DNA from: Hyphomonadaceae bacterium
Lineage (GTDB): Bacteria; Pseudomonadota; Alphaproteobacteria; Caulobacterales; Aquidulcibacteraceae
Length of the DNA: 8,830 nucleotides
Direction: 5' to 3'
NCBI GenBank assembly: GCA_016791325.1
Contig: JAEUMU010000065.1
Coordinates: 1 to 8,830, forward strand
Shown one piece after another: positions 1 to 5,568 of the stretch. A model generated the notes under the pieces. The model was not told where the DNA came from, searched no databases, and saw only the letters and a program-made list of their open reading frames with translations. Every line of letters starts with the position of its first letter. Position 1 is the stretch's first letter. The translations under genes and the position numbers were made by a program.

Positions 1-216
1 CAACATCTGAAACACCCCCCCGGAATCGAGGCTGGCCGCGAACCGGAAAGTGGGCGGCGCCGGCAGCGCCGCATAGCCGGCCGCGCGCGCAGCCGCTTCA
101 TCCGAGTAAATAGGGTTGGCTTCGCCAATGGACTTGGCGAAGAATTTCAGCCGCCCGGCCTCTATGGGCAAAACAGCTTGGCCCAGTTCGCGGCCGATCC
201 AGGATCGATCGATCAT
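1..216 (-). CDS. MaoC-like dehydratase, N-terminal (FAS1-like) hotdog domain, 3' end cut by window
   Basis: Only the first 72 residues are visible; the gene continues beyond the left edge. They match the N-terminal hotdog domain of MaoC-type hydratases/dehydratases (the family of Pfam MaoC_dehydrat_N, from memory): IGREL at residues 7-11, GRLKFFAKSIGEANPIY at 21-37, then the Asp/Glu-Ala-Ala-rich turn and LPAPPTF at 51-57. Proteins with this domain hydrate enoyl-CoA esters, alone or with a partner carrying the second hotdog with the catalytic Asp/His. That part cannot be seen here. The ATG lies 5 bp after the thiolase stop and is preceded by a purine-rich AGGTGTGAGG stretch overlapping the end of the thiolase gene, so the two are co-transcribed and probably translationally coupled. 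A role as the hydratase step of the same acyl-CoA degradation pathway is inferred from context. Confidence 0.85.
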   Translation of the reverse strand, partial: MIDRSWIGRELGQAVLPIEAGRLKFFAKSIGEANPIYSDEAAARAAGYAALPAPPTFRFAASLDSGGVFQML

Positions 217-221
217 CGGCC

Positions 222-1403
222 TCACACCTTTTCGTAAAGCGTAACGACGCACGCACCGCCCAGGCCAAGATTGTGCTGCAGCGCATGGCGCACGCCATCG
301 ACTTGCCGCTGCTCAGCCGCGCCGCGCAATTGCTGGGTCAGTTCGTAGCACTGAGCCAGTCCCGTCGCGCCTAGCGGATGGCCCTTCGAGAGCAGCCCGC
401 CCGACGGATTTGTCACGACCCGGCCACCATAGGTGTTGTCGCCATCGGCAATGAACTTCGCCGCCTCGCCTTCGCCGCAGAAGCCGAGCGCCTCGTAGGT
501 GATGACCTCATTGTGCGCGAAACAATCATGCAGTTCGGCAACGCGAATGTCGCGCGGATCAACGCCAGCGGCCTCATACACGTTCTTCGCGGCTTGGCGG
601 GCCATGTCGAAGCCTACAAGGCGCATCATATCGCGCGATTCAAACGTCGAAGGCGTGTCGGTCGTCATGCTTTGGGCGACGATCTTCACCTGTGGCGCCA
701 GATTGCGCCGCTTGGCGAAATCGCTGGAAACCACTATCGCCGCGGCCGCGCCGCACGTGGGCGGGCACGCCATGGGCCGCGTCATCACGCCGGGCCACAA
801 CACTTGCGCGCCCAGAACATCCTCTTCCGTCATCACATTGCGGAATATTGAGAACGGATTGGCGGCGGCGTGGCGGCTGGCCTTGGCGCGGACTTTGGCG
901 AAATCGGCCAGCGTCGTGCCGTACTTTTCCATGTGTGCGCGGCCGGCGCCGCCAAAATAGCGCAGCGCCAGCGGCAGCTCCACATCCACAAGTTCGTTGC
1001 ATGCCGCATCGAAATCCACGAACGGGCTGACGCGATCATCATACACAGACCCAAGCGCGCCCGGCTTCATCTGCTCAAACCCAACCGCCAGCGCACACTC
1101 CACCGCGCCGCTGGCGACGGCTTGGCGGGCTAGAAACAGCGCCGTCGATCCGGTCGAGCAATTGTTGTTGACGTTGACGATGGGGATGCCCGTCATGCCC
1201 GCGCCGTAGATCACGCGCTGGCCGCTGCAGCTATCGCCATAAACGAATCCGGCATAGGCCTGCTCCACTGCATCAAAGCCCACGCCAGCATCCGCCAGCG
1301 CCGCCTTGATCGCGGAAGCGCCCATCTCATCATAGGGCGCATTCGCGCCGGGCTTGGCGAAAGGGATCATCCCGACGCCCGCCACCAATACATCACGCGC
1401 CAT
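222..1403 (-). CDS. SCP-2/SCP-x type thiolase (lipid-transfer protein family acetyl-CoA acyltransferase)
   Basis: A 393-residue thiolase expected to cleave a 3-ketoacyl-CoA with CoA in the cytoplasm. The nucleophile Cys82 sits in NNNCSTGS, the SCP-2 thiolase hallmark HDCF is at 292-295, KGHPLGATG at 340-348 carries the catalytic His342, and the glycine loop NLGLGGA is at 378-384. The C-terminal Cys-x-Gly of classical FadA thiolases is replaced by this glycine-rich loop, as is usual in the SCP-x branch. The ending QHNLGLGGACVVTLYEKV is very like the thiolase half of SCP-x; the sterol-carrier domain itself is absent. The reading frame stays open to a TTG at 1418, but a perfect AAGGAGGT lies 4 nt before the ATG at 1403, which fixes the start. 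It is the middle gene of the operon, 23 bp after the CoA-transferase family gene and 5 bp before the MaoC gene. Substrates of this subfamily are often branched or sterol side chains; the substrate here is unknown. Confidence 0.93.
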   Translation of the reverse strand: MARDVLVAGVGMIPFAKPGANAPYDEMGASAIKAALADAGVGFDAVEQAYAGFVYGDSCSGQRVIYGAGMTGIPIVNVNNNCSTGSTALFLARQAVASGAVECALAVGFEQMKPGALGSVYDDRVSPFVDFDAACNELVDVELPLALRYFGGAGRAHMEKYGTTLADFAKVRAKASRHAAANPFSIFRNVMTEEDVLGAQVLWPGVMTRPMACPPTCGAAAAIVVSSDFAKRRNLAPQVKIVAQSMTTDTPSTFESRDMMRLVGFDMARQAAKNVYEAAGVDPRDIRVAELHDCFAHNEVITYEALGFCGEGEAAKFIADGDNTYGGRVVTNPSGGLLSKGHPLGATGLAQCYELTQQLRGAAEQRQVDGVRHALQHNLGLGGACVVTLYEKV

Positions 1404-1407
1404 CTCT

Positions 1408-1415
1408 ACCTCCTT
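1408..1415 (-). promoter_or_regulatory. Strong ribosome binding site deciding the thiolase start
   Basis: The minus strand reads AAGGAGGT followed by AGAG and ATG. It is a full Shine-Dalgarno complement at optimal spacing to the ATG at 1403, and it would lie inside the coding region if the in-frame TTG at 1418 were used. Confidence 0.85.
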
Positions 1416-1426
1416 CAACGCCGCGC

Positions 1427-2575
1427 TCAGGCCACGACGCCGTCGCGGCGCAGCCCAGCAATCTCATCAGGGCCAAGCCCCGCTTTCATCAACACATCGG
1501 CTGTCACGCTCTCGCCAGACACCATCGGCGTGGGCGGGGCGGTTTGCGTCTCGGAATAGCGCGGCGCAGGCGCGGGCTGCATGGCGCCGTCGACCTCTGT
1601 GAACGCACGCCGCGCCACATTGTGCGCATGCGCGGGAGCTTCCTCGAGCGACAGCACAGGCGAGAAGCACGCATCCCCGCCTTCAAACGCCGCACACCAT
1701 TGCGCGCGCGTTTTGGTTTTCAAGCGCGCCGCGATCTTGGCCTTCTGTGCGGGCCAAAGCCGGCGATCGCCCTGCACTTTCAGCTCGGGATCGTCGGCCA
1801 GCCCAAGCCCTTCAAGGAGCATCCGATAGAATTGAGGCTCCACAGCGCCCACAGCCACGAACTTGCCGTCCGCAGTTTCATAGGCGTCGTAATAGTGCGC
1901 GCCGGAGTCGACGAAATTCGCGCCGCGCGCATCTTTCCAAGCGCCTTGCGCCTGCAGCGAATAGATCATCGCCATCAGCACGGCGCTGCCTTCGCTCATG
2001 GCGCAGTCGATGACCTGCCCTTTGCCGCTGCGCTGAACGCTGAGCAGCGCAGACACCATGGCGAACGCCATCAGCATGCCCCCGCCGCCAAAATCGCCGA
2101 CCAAATTGAGCGGCGGCGCCGGAGGCTGGCCCTCACGACCGATCGCATTCAGAACGCCCGAAAGCGCGATGTAATTGATGTCGTGGCCGGCCATGCGTGC
2201 GTAGGGGCCATCCTGGCCCCAGCCGGTCATCCGGCCATACACTAAACGCGGATTGGCCTTGAGCAATTCATCCGGCCCAAGGCCCAGCCGCTCCATCACG
2301 CCTGGGCGAAACCCCTCAATGAGTCCATCGGCGCCGGCGCATAAGCTGCGCACCAAGGCCACGCCGCGTGGATCCTTCAAATTGACCTCAATGCTCCGGC
2401 GGGAGCGATTGAGAAACTCACGCTTGGGATCGCTCACCAGCGCATTGCCGCCGAGGCGATCGACGCGGATGACTTCTGCGCCATGATCGGCCAGCATCAT
2501 GGCGCAGAATGGCCCAGGCCCAAGCCCGGCGATCTCAATGATCCGATATCCTTCGAGCGGCCCTGCCATGGTCAT
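1427..2575 (-). CDS. Family III CoA-transferase fold protein, alpha-methylacyl-CoA racemase-like
   Basis: A CaiB/BaiF fold protein of 382 residues from the ATG at 2575. It begins MAGPLEGYRIIEIAGLGPGP, nearly the opening of the Mycobacterium tuberculosis alpha-methylacyl-CoA racemase (MCR) as I remember it. Numbering from the second ATG (2569), His129 in AGHDINY, Asp159 in GDFGGG and Glu244 in GAVEPQFY correspond at a constant offset of +3 to the MCR catalytic residues His126, Asp156 and Glu241, and Arg94 in ERLG to Arg91. The expected reaction is interconversion of 2R and 2S methyl-branched acyl-CoA thioesters, which prepares a 2-methyl fatty acid or sterol side chain for beta-oxidation. A CoA-transferase activity cannot be excluded. 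It is the first gene of the minus-strand operon and is divergent from the LysR gene. The start is uncertain: GTG 2581, ATG 2575 and ATG 2569 are in frame and none has a convincing ribosome site. Confidence 0.9.
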   Translation of the reverse strand: MTMAGPLEGYRIIEIAGLGPGPFCAMMLADHGAEVIRVDRLGGNALVSDPKREFLNRSRRSIEVNLKDPRGVALVRSLCAGADGLIEGFRPGVMERLGLGPDELLKANPRLVYGRMTGWGQDGPYARMAGHDINYIALSGVLNAIGREGQPPAPPLNLVGDFGGGGMLMAFAMVSALLSVQRSGKGQVIDCAMSEGSAVLMAMIYSLQAQGAWKDARGANFVDSGAHYYDAYETADGKFVAVGAVEPQFYRMLLEGLGLADDPELKVQGDRRLWPAQKAKIAARLKTKTRAQWCAAFEGGDACFSPVLSLEEAPAHAHNVARRAFTEVDGAMQPAPAPRYSETQTAPPTPMVSGESVTADVLMKAGLGPDEIAGLRRDGVVA

Positions 2576-2651
2576 ACGCACAATTGCGGCGCGGCGCCTT
2601 CGCGCGAATGCCGAGACGCAGCGCGCGCGCTACAATGTGAGACGTGGCCGG

Positions 2652-2667
2652 AACGCCCATTGGCGTT
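2652..2667. promoter_or_regulatory. Perfect inverted repeat in the divergent promoter region, candidate operator
   Basis: AACGCC and GGCGTT flank the spacer CATT, an exact 6-4-6 dyad. It lies 76 bp upstream of the racemase-like start and 144 bp upstream of the LysR start, within the 236 bp between the two genes (2576-2811). LysR-family proteins usually bind interrupted dyads in such divergent regions and sense a pathway intermediate. A looser GTGA...TCAC symmetry sits at 2681-2701. No convincing -35/-10 pair was seen for either direction. Confidence 0.35.
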
Positions 2668-2811
2668 GAGCATAAGCTTGGTGATCCTGTGCATGCGTCA
2701 CGAAGCAACCACGGGCGGATGCGTGCGTCCAATTCATTGAGCGCCCCTACTATGAGTCAAAGGCATTTCTGCCGCTTGCCCCGCGGCTCCCATGCGTGGT
2801 AATCATGGCTG

Positions 2812-3732
2812 GTGCTCGACAGCCGGCTCAATCATGTCGTTGCGGTCGCCCGTGCGGGGTCGTTTACGGGCGCTGCAGCGCTGGCGGGCGTGACGCAATC
2901 GGCCATCACCCGCAGCATCGCTGATTTGGAGCGCCAGATCGGCTATTCGATCTTCGTGCGCACACCGCGCGGGGCCATTCTGACTGAGCAGGGGCGCGAT
3001 TTCGCAGAACGCGCCCAAAAGCTGATCGAAGACACCAAAGACTTGCTGCAGCGCCCGCAAGGCGACGAAGATGCTTACGCTGGCGTGCTGCGCATCGGCG
3101 TTTGCCCGGCCTCGATGGAATTCCGGCTGATCGAACCTTTGGCGCGCCTGCTGAAGAAGCATCCGTCGATCAAGCTTAATGTCAGCGGCGGGGTGTTTGA
3201 ACGCATGGTGCAGCAATTGCGCAATGGCGGGCTCGACGTCGCCGTAGGCTTTGAGGCCGCCTTCGCGGATTGGCCGGACCTCCGCCGGCACCGTATTCCC
3301 AACGAGGATGGCGGCATGCTGTTCGTCCGCCGCGGGCACCCAATTCTGCAGCAGCGCCGACCGACGCCTAAGGCGCTCGCAAAGTATGATTTCGTGAGCC
3401 CCTCGGATTCACGTCCATACGGCGCGGTCGTGCGCGCCATTTACGAAGATAACGGCGTGGATTGGCGAAAGCGCATCCACACTGTCGATTTCTTCCCACT
3501 GGTGCGCAAAATTGTCGCCACCACCGACGCCATCGGCGTCATGGTGTCGAGCACGTTCGATCAATCGGCTTCGTTTAAAAACGAGTTCGCCATCCTGGAA
3601 ACCGCCACCATGCTTGCGGAGCCCTCACCTATGTGCTGCGCAGTGCGCGCACGCTGGGAGCCACGCCCTGCCGCGCGCGCCTTGCTGAGCGTCCTGCAAG
3701 CGCAAGAAGGCCGCCGCCGCAAGACGGGTTAG
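2812..3732 (+). CDS. LysR-family transcriptional regulator
   Basis: A 306-residue protein of standard LysR length. The N-terminal winged helix-turn-helix is clear: GSFTGAAALAGVTQSAITRS at residues 16-35 holds the HTH, followed by the typical linker DLERQIGYSIFVRTPRG at 38-54 and LTEQG. The rest (about residues 90-300) is the periplasmic-binding-like co-inducer domain, opening with LRIGVCPAS. The start is GTG at 2812: an in-frame TAA at 2800-2802 excludes anything further upstream, and the nearby ATG at 2805 is in another frame. No strong ribosome site precedes it. It is divergent from the racemase-thiolase-MaoC operon, so it probably regulates that operon (and itself) in response to a pathway acyl-CoA or acid. 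That is inference from position. Its TAG overlaps, on the opposite strand, the TAA that ends an acyl-CoA synthetase remnant. Confidence 0.95.
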   Translation: MLDSRLNHVVAVARAGSFTGAAALAGVTQSAITRSIADLERQIGYSIFVRTPRGAILTEQGRDFAERAQKLIEDTKDLLQRPQGDEDAYAGVLRIGVCPASMEFRLIEPLARLLKKHPSIKLNVSGGVFERMVQQLRNGGLDVAVGFEAAFADWPDLRRHRIPNEDGGMLFVRRGHPILQQRRPTPKALAKYDFVSPSDSRPYGAVVRAIYEDNGVDWRKRIHTVDFFPLVRKIVATTDAIGVMVSSTFDQSASFKNEFAILETATMLAEPSPMCCAVRARWEPRPAARALLSVLQAQEGRRRKTG

Positions 3733-3825
3733 TTCACGGCGCGCACCTGCTCAGCCTTGAACGGACGCCTCAAATCCGCCTTCAGGATTTCCCTCCGCGG
3801 GATTTCGGCAGCGACTCCGCTCTTC
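3729..3825 (-). pseudogene. Remnant of acyl-CoA synthetase C-terminus (A10 motif), frameshifted
   Basis: Read on the minus strand with one base restored in the short A/T run at 3788-3790, this gives LPKSRGGKILKADLRR followed by PFKAEQVRAVN and a TAA. That is the C-terminal A10 signature of adenylate-forming acyl-CoA synthetases, whose lysine closes over the adenylate, plus the natural end of such a protein. As it stands the frame breaks right after the GGK. Upstream (above about 3825) the similarity stops, because the neighbouring sequence encodes the central part of a ligase in the opposite direction. Its TAA overlaps the LysR TAG by two bases, so the original ligase gene was convergent with the regulator. 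Confidence 0.6.
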
Positions 3826-3842
3826 CTCCTGCAGCGGCCCGC

Positions 3843-4046
3843 GCCAAAGGCGGGGACATCGTCGCCCAGGGCGACACGCTGATGGCGGGTTACTGGAACC
3901 CGCCCGGAAGCCACGGCCGCTGCACTTCGCGGCGGGTGGCTTCATACCGGCGACCTTGGCCGGTCCGATGTCCAAGGCCCTCTCACTCTGATGGATCGCT
4001 CGAAAGACATGATCATCTCCGGGGGGGCTACAACATCTACCCACGC
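3843..4046 (+). pseudogene. Remnant of acyl-CoA synthetase central region (A5-A8 motifs), frameshifted
   Basis: The plus strand encodes [19 protein letters not shown]. After removing one G at 3906-3907 it continues as [20 protein letters not shown] and [12 protein letters not shown]. After a further two-base excess in the G7 run at 4021-4027 it reads GYNIYPR. These are the successive signature motifs of adenylate-forming acyl-CoA synthetases: the GYW(N) region, WLHTGDLG with the ATP-ribose-binding Asp, [17 protein letters not shown] at the hinge. The N-terminal half with the AMP-binding P-loop is absent and similarity ends right after YPR. It is a non-functional fragment. Its orientation is opposite to the A10 fragment next to it, which suggests a deletion with inversion of one gene, or remnants of two. 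It probably once activated the acid degraded by the neighbouring operon (inference). Confidence 0.7.
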
Positions 4047-4047
4047 G

Positions 4048-4257
4048 TTGGTTGGCTCGGCGTTGCGATCGCGCGCGATGCGCAGGGGGGCGCTCCACCG
4101 CCTCGGCTTCGGTACAGCCTTCGCGCTCGACCAGCGCCGCGAGATTGGCAAGCGCCGCCGGCGGCAGCAGCCAATTTTTCTGCGCCCACCCCTTCGCGAT
4201 CAGATCGGCGCGCCGCGCTGCGGTCCGTTCGTTCAGACTCGAAGACTTAGACGCCAC
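4048..4257 (-). pseudogene. Small unknown ORF, possible ribbon-helix-helix-like protein, frameshifted 3' end
   Basis: From GTG 4257 the minus strand encodes about 55 residues with consistent GC-rich codon use: basic N-terminus [20 protein letters not shown], then [18 protein letters not shown] and CTEAEAVER. Basic strand, then helix-turn-helix with Ala/Leu repeats, is faintly like small ribbon-helix-helix antitoxin-type proteins, but I do not recognise the family. The sequence then meets a G6 run at 4085-4090. As written, the frame continues out of character ([11 protein letters not shown]...) to a stop at 3751, antisense to the ligase remnant. Dropping one base gives [13 protein letters not shown] before the ligase fragment begins, which looks more natural. 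The gene therefore seems both frameshifted and cut by the ligase remnant. The GTG overlaps the stop of the membrane protein gene by 11 nt, so the two were probably translationally coupled. Confidence 0.4.
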
Positions 4258-4780
4258 CTTGAGTCGCCAAAACCGCTCCATTGAGCCCATAGAACGCAAG
4301 CACGCCTAAAACGGCGGCCCACCCATACACGCCCACCCGTCGCTCGTCGTCTGTTTTCCCACGCCACATGAACATCCAAGGGAGAACCGCAAACAACAAC
4401 ACAACCAAGCCCATCAGCGTTAGCGCGGCCGCTAATGAAAACCCTATGCACAGCAGCAGCCTGCCCATCGGATGTAAGTCGAAACGGCCATCCACGTCTA
4501 ACGCCCTGTAGAAAATTGACATGCCGGCGAAAGCCAGCGCGTGCATCCACCCCATCCATTCGGGGACCACAAAATTCAGGTTTAGAGATTGAGCTATCCT
4601 GTGGACCGGCCAGTAAGCCGTTTCGAAAATGGGCCGCATCAAATCGCGATAAAACTCGACGAAATCGGCTGCGAACGGCGATAGGTCCAATGCAAACATG
4701 TGCTGCAATAAGGAAATGATGGACGGAGCCGCCGCTATCGACCCGAGGATTCCCAGCGTGTCCTTAAAGCCTGAACTCAC
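4247..4780 (-). CDS. Unknown small integral membrane protein
   Basis: A 177-residue protein that I cannot assign to a family. It starts at GTG 4780 with a GGGGGT ribosome site about 7 nt upstream. Hydrophobic segments lie near residues 8-30 (moderate), 75-92 ([19 protein letters not shown]), 106-137 (long, could be one or two passes) and 150-171, separated by charged loops such as [10 protein letters not shown] at 139-148. Three or four membrane spans in the inner membrane are likely; no catalytic motif is visible. The central stretch [20 protein letters not shown] is rich in aromatic residues and probably lies at the membrane surface. The gene is less GC-rich than its neighbours, especially around 4390-4700, which hints at a different origin. 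It is the only intact reading frame in the decayed strip between the LysR gene and the tRNA. It overlaps the start of the small ORF downstream by 11 nt. Confidence 0.65.
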   Translation of the reverse strand: MSSGFKDTLGILGSIAAAPSIISLLQHMFALDLSPFAADFVEFYRDLMRPIFETAYWPVHRIAQSLNLNFVVPEWMGWMHALAFAGMSIFYRALDVDGRFDLHPMGRLLLCIGFSLAAALTLMGLVVLLFAVLPWMFMWRGKTDDERRVGVYGWAAVLGVLAFYGLNGAVLATQGGV

Positions 4781-4824
4781 CTGCCGACCCCCAACATCCA
4801 GCGATCTCTAATTACACTGGCGGC

Positions 4825-5125
4825 CTACAGCCCCCACTTCATCGCCGCGCCTAGCTGACTTATCACGCCGCGTGACGCGGCGCGCGCCATTCGCGGCTGG
4901 ATCACGCGCATGGCCTCCTGGACGGCCCTGGCGTGACACTCGCTCGTGCGAATGAATGTTTCCCGGTGCATTCCCTTTGGGCATTCCTTGGCGGGCTGAA
5001 CCAGTTTTCGCACTCAAGCCGGCCGGCCAGCATATCGGCCTTGTGGATCAGCCGTTGATCCGCCACTTGCGCCGCGCCTCCTGCTGGATCGAGCCGCACC
5101 GGCCGCACGCCATCCGGTCAGGCAT
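4825..5125 (-). pseudogene. Decayed small cysteine-containing ORF of unknown function
   Basis: Three minus-strand frames read in succession look like one broken gene of about 100 codons. ATG 5125 opens MPDRMACGRCGSIQQEARRK with a single CGRC knuckle and stops at 5048. A second frame continues LIHKADMLAGRLECE. A third gives KLVQPAKECPKGMHRETFIR, then a helix-like stretch ending RGVISQLGAAMKWGL and TAG at 4825. Restoring one base near 5050 and one in the A/T run at 5005-5008 joins them. Codon third positions in the last part are GC-rich, as in real genes here. I recognise no family; a phage-derived small protein is a guess only. The alternative is that only the last 62 codons from GTG 5013 are a short real gene. 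It lies between the membrane protein gene and the tRNA, on the same strand as both. Confidence 0.28.
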
Positions 5126-5347
5126 GAAAGCCAGCTTGCGCACGCTGGGCCCGCAGCAAGCAACTAAAATAGATGCGCGCTCCGCCGCGCGCTTGTGGGC
5201 GACGCTCTACGCGCACGTTGCACCGCACCGGCTTGGCTTCATCACCAAGCACGCAGAAAAGCGAGAATCCGGGTGGAAAGCCGGATCCAAAAAAGGGGAT
5301 TTGGTGGGGATTGTTGGCAGGCCGAGTCAGACACTGACGCGGGAGTG
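5126..5347. other. Stretch without a recognisable gene, downstream of tRNA-Ser
   Basis: I see no supportable gene. Short open stretches exist on the minus strand (for example 44 codons from a GTG in VLGDEAKPVRCNVRVERR) but none has a ribosome site or recognisable motif. An inverted repeat ATCCGG-N8-CCGGAT lies at 5267-5286 next to an A6 run (5289-5294). It is in the wrong order to be a terminator for the tRNA, whose transcript runs leftward. No direct copy of the tRNA 3' end is visible. Confidence 0.5.
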
Positions 5348-5438
5348 TGGCGGAGACGGAGGGATTCGAACCCTCGATACCCGGTTAAGGTATGCTCCCT
5401 TAGCAAGGGAGTGCCTTCAGCCACTCGGCCACGTCTCC
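5348..5438 (-). tRNA. tRNA-Ser (anticodon GCU), CCA encoded
   Basis: The acceptor stem GGAGACG (5438-5432) pairs exactly with CGTCTCC (5358-5352), with discriminator G at 5351 and an encoded CCA at 5350-5348. The D-arm is GTGGCCGAGTGGCTGAAGGC. The anticodon arm is CTCCC-TTGCTAA-GGGAG with anticodon GCT, reading the serine codons AGC/AGU. A long class II variable arm follows, and the T-arm is GAGGG-TTCGAAT-CCCTC. All stems are perfect, so the gene should be functional. It is transcribed away from the polysaccharide operon, from a promoter that must lie in 5439-5568. Confidence 0.97.
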
Positions 5439-5552
5439 AACGGGGCGCCACGCTTAGCCTCTCCGCCACCGCCGCGGCAAGGCGCTTTCGTGGGTCGGCT
5501 GTATGGTGAACTGGCGCCGCGTTTGCGCGAGCCGCCCCGAAAGAACTCATCC

Positions 5553-5558
5553 GAGGGG
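5553..5558 (+). promoter_or_regulatory. Ribosome binding site supporting the sugar-transferase start at 5569
   Basis: GAGGGG lies 10 nt before the ATG at 5569. The upstream in-frame ATG at 5503 has no comparable site and would add 22 arginine-rich residues unlike the rest, so 5569 is preferred. The surrounding 130 bp (5439-5568) must hold the divergent promoters of the tRNA and of this operon; I could not pick out clear -35/-10 boxes. Confidence 0.55.
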
Positions 5559-5568
5559 CGAAAATCGT

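Noticed and set aside
1544..2245. 233-codon plus-strand frame opposite the racemase-like gene
   Set aside because: A shadow of the minus-strand gene in GC-rich DNA; composition is Arg/Ala/His-rich and without motifs.
3751..4047. Continuation of the small minus-strand ORF down to 3751 as a 169-residue protein
   Set aside because: Past the G6 run the translation is Arg/Pro/Ser-rich and runs antisense to recognisable ligase motifs, so it is most likely out-of-frame read-through.
4866..4882. GC-rich palindrome CGCCGCG-TGA-CGCGGCG
   Set aside because: No T run, lies within a possible short reading frame, and such palindromes are common by chance at this GC content.
5267..5294. Inverted repeat ATCCGG-N8-CCGGAT followed by A6, possible terminator
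   Set aside because: On the plus strand the hairpin is followed by A rather than T; on the minus strand the T run precedes the hairpin. Neither fits an intrinsic terminator.
5348..5375. Duplicated tRNA 3' end marking an attachment site
   Set aside because: I looked for a second copy of the T-arm/acceptor sequence across 3700-5347 and saw none; a copy outside the window cannot be excluded.
5503..5568. Longer start for the sugar transferase at ATG 5503
   Set aside because: No ribosome site there, while GAGGGG is well placed before ATG 5569; the extra residues are arginine-rich and uncharacteristic.
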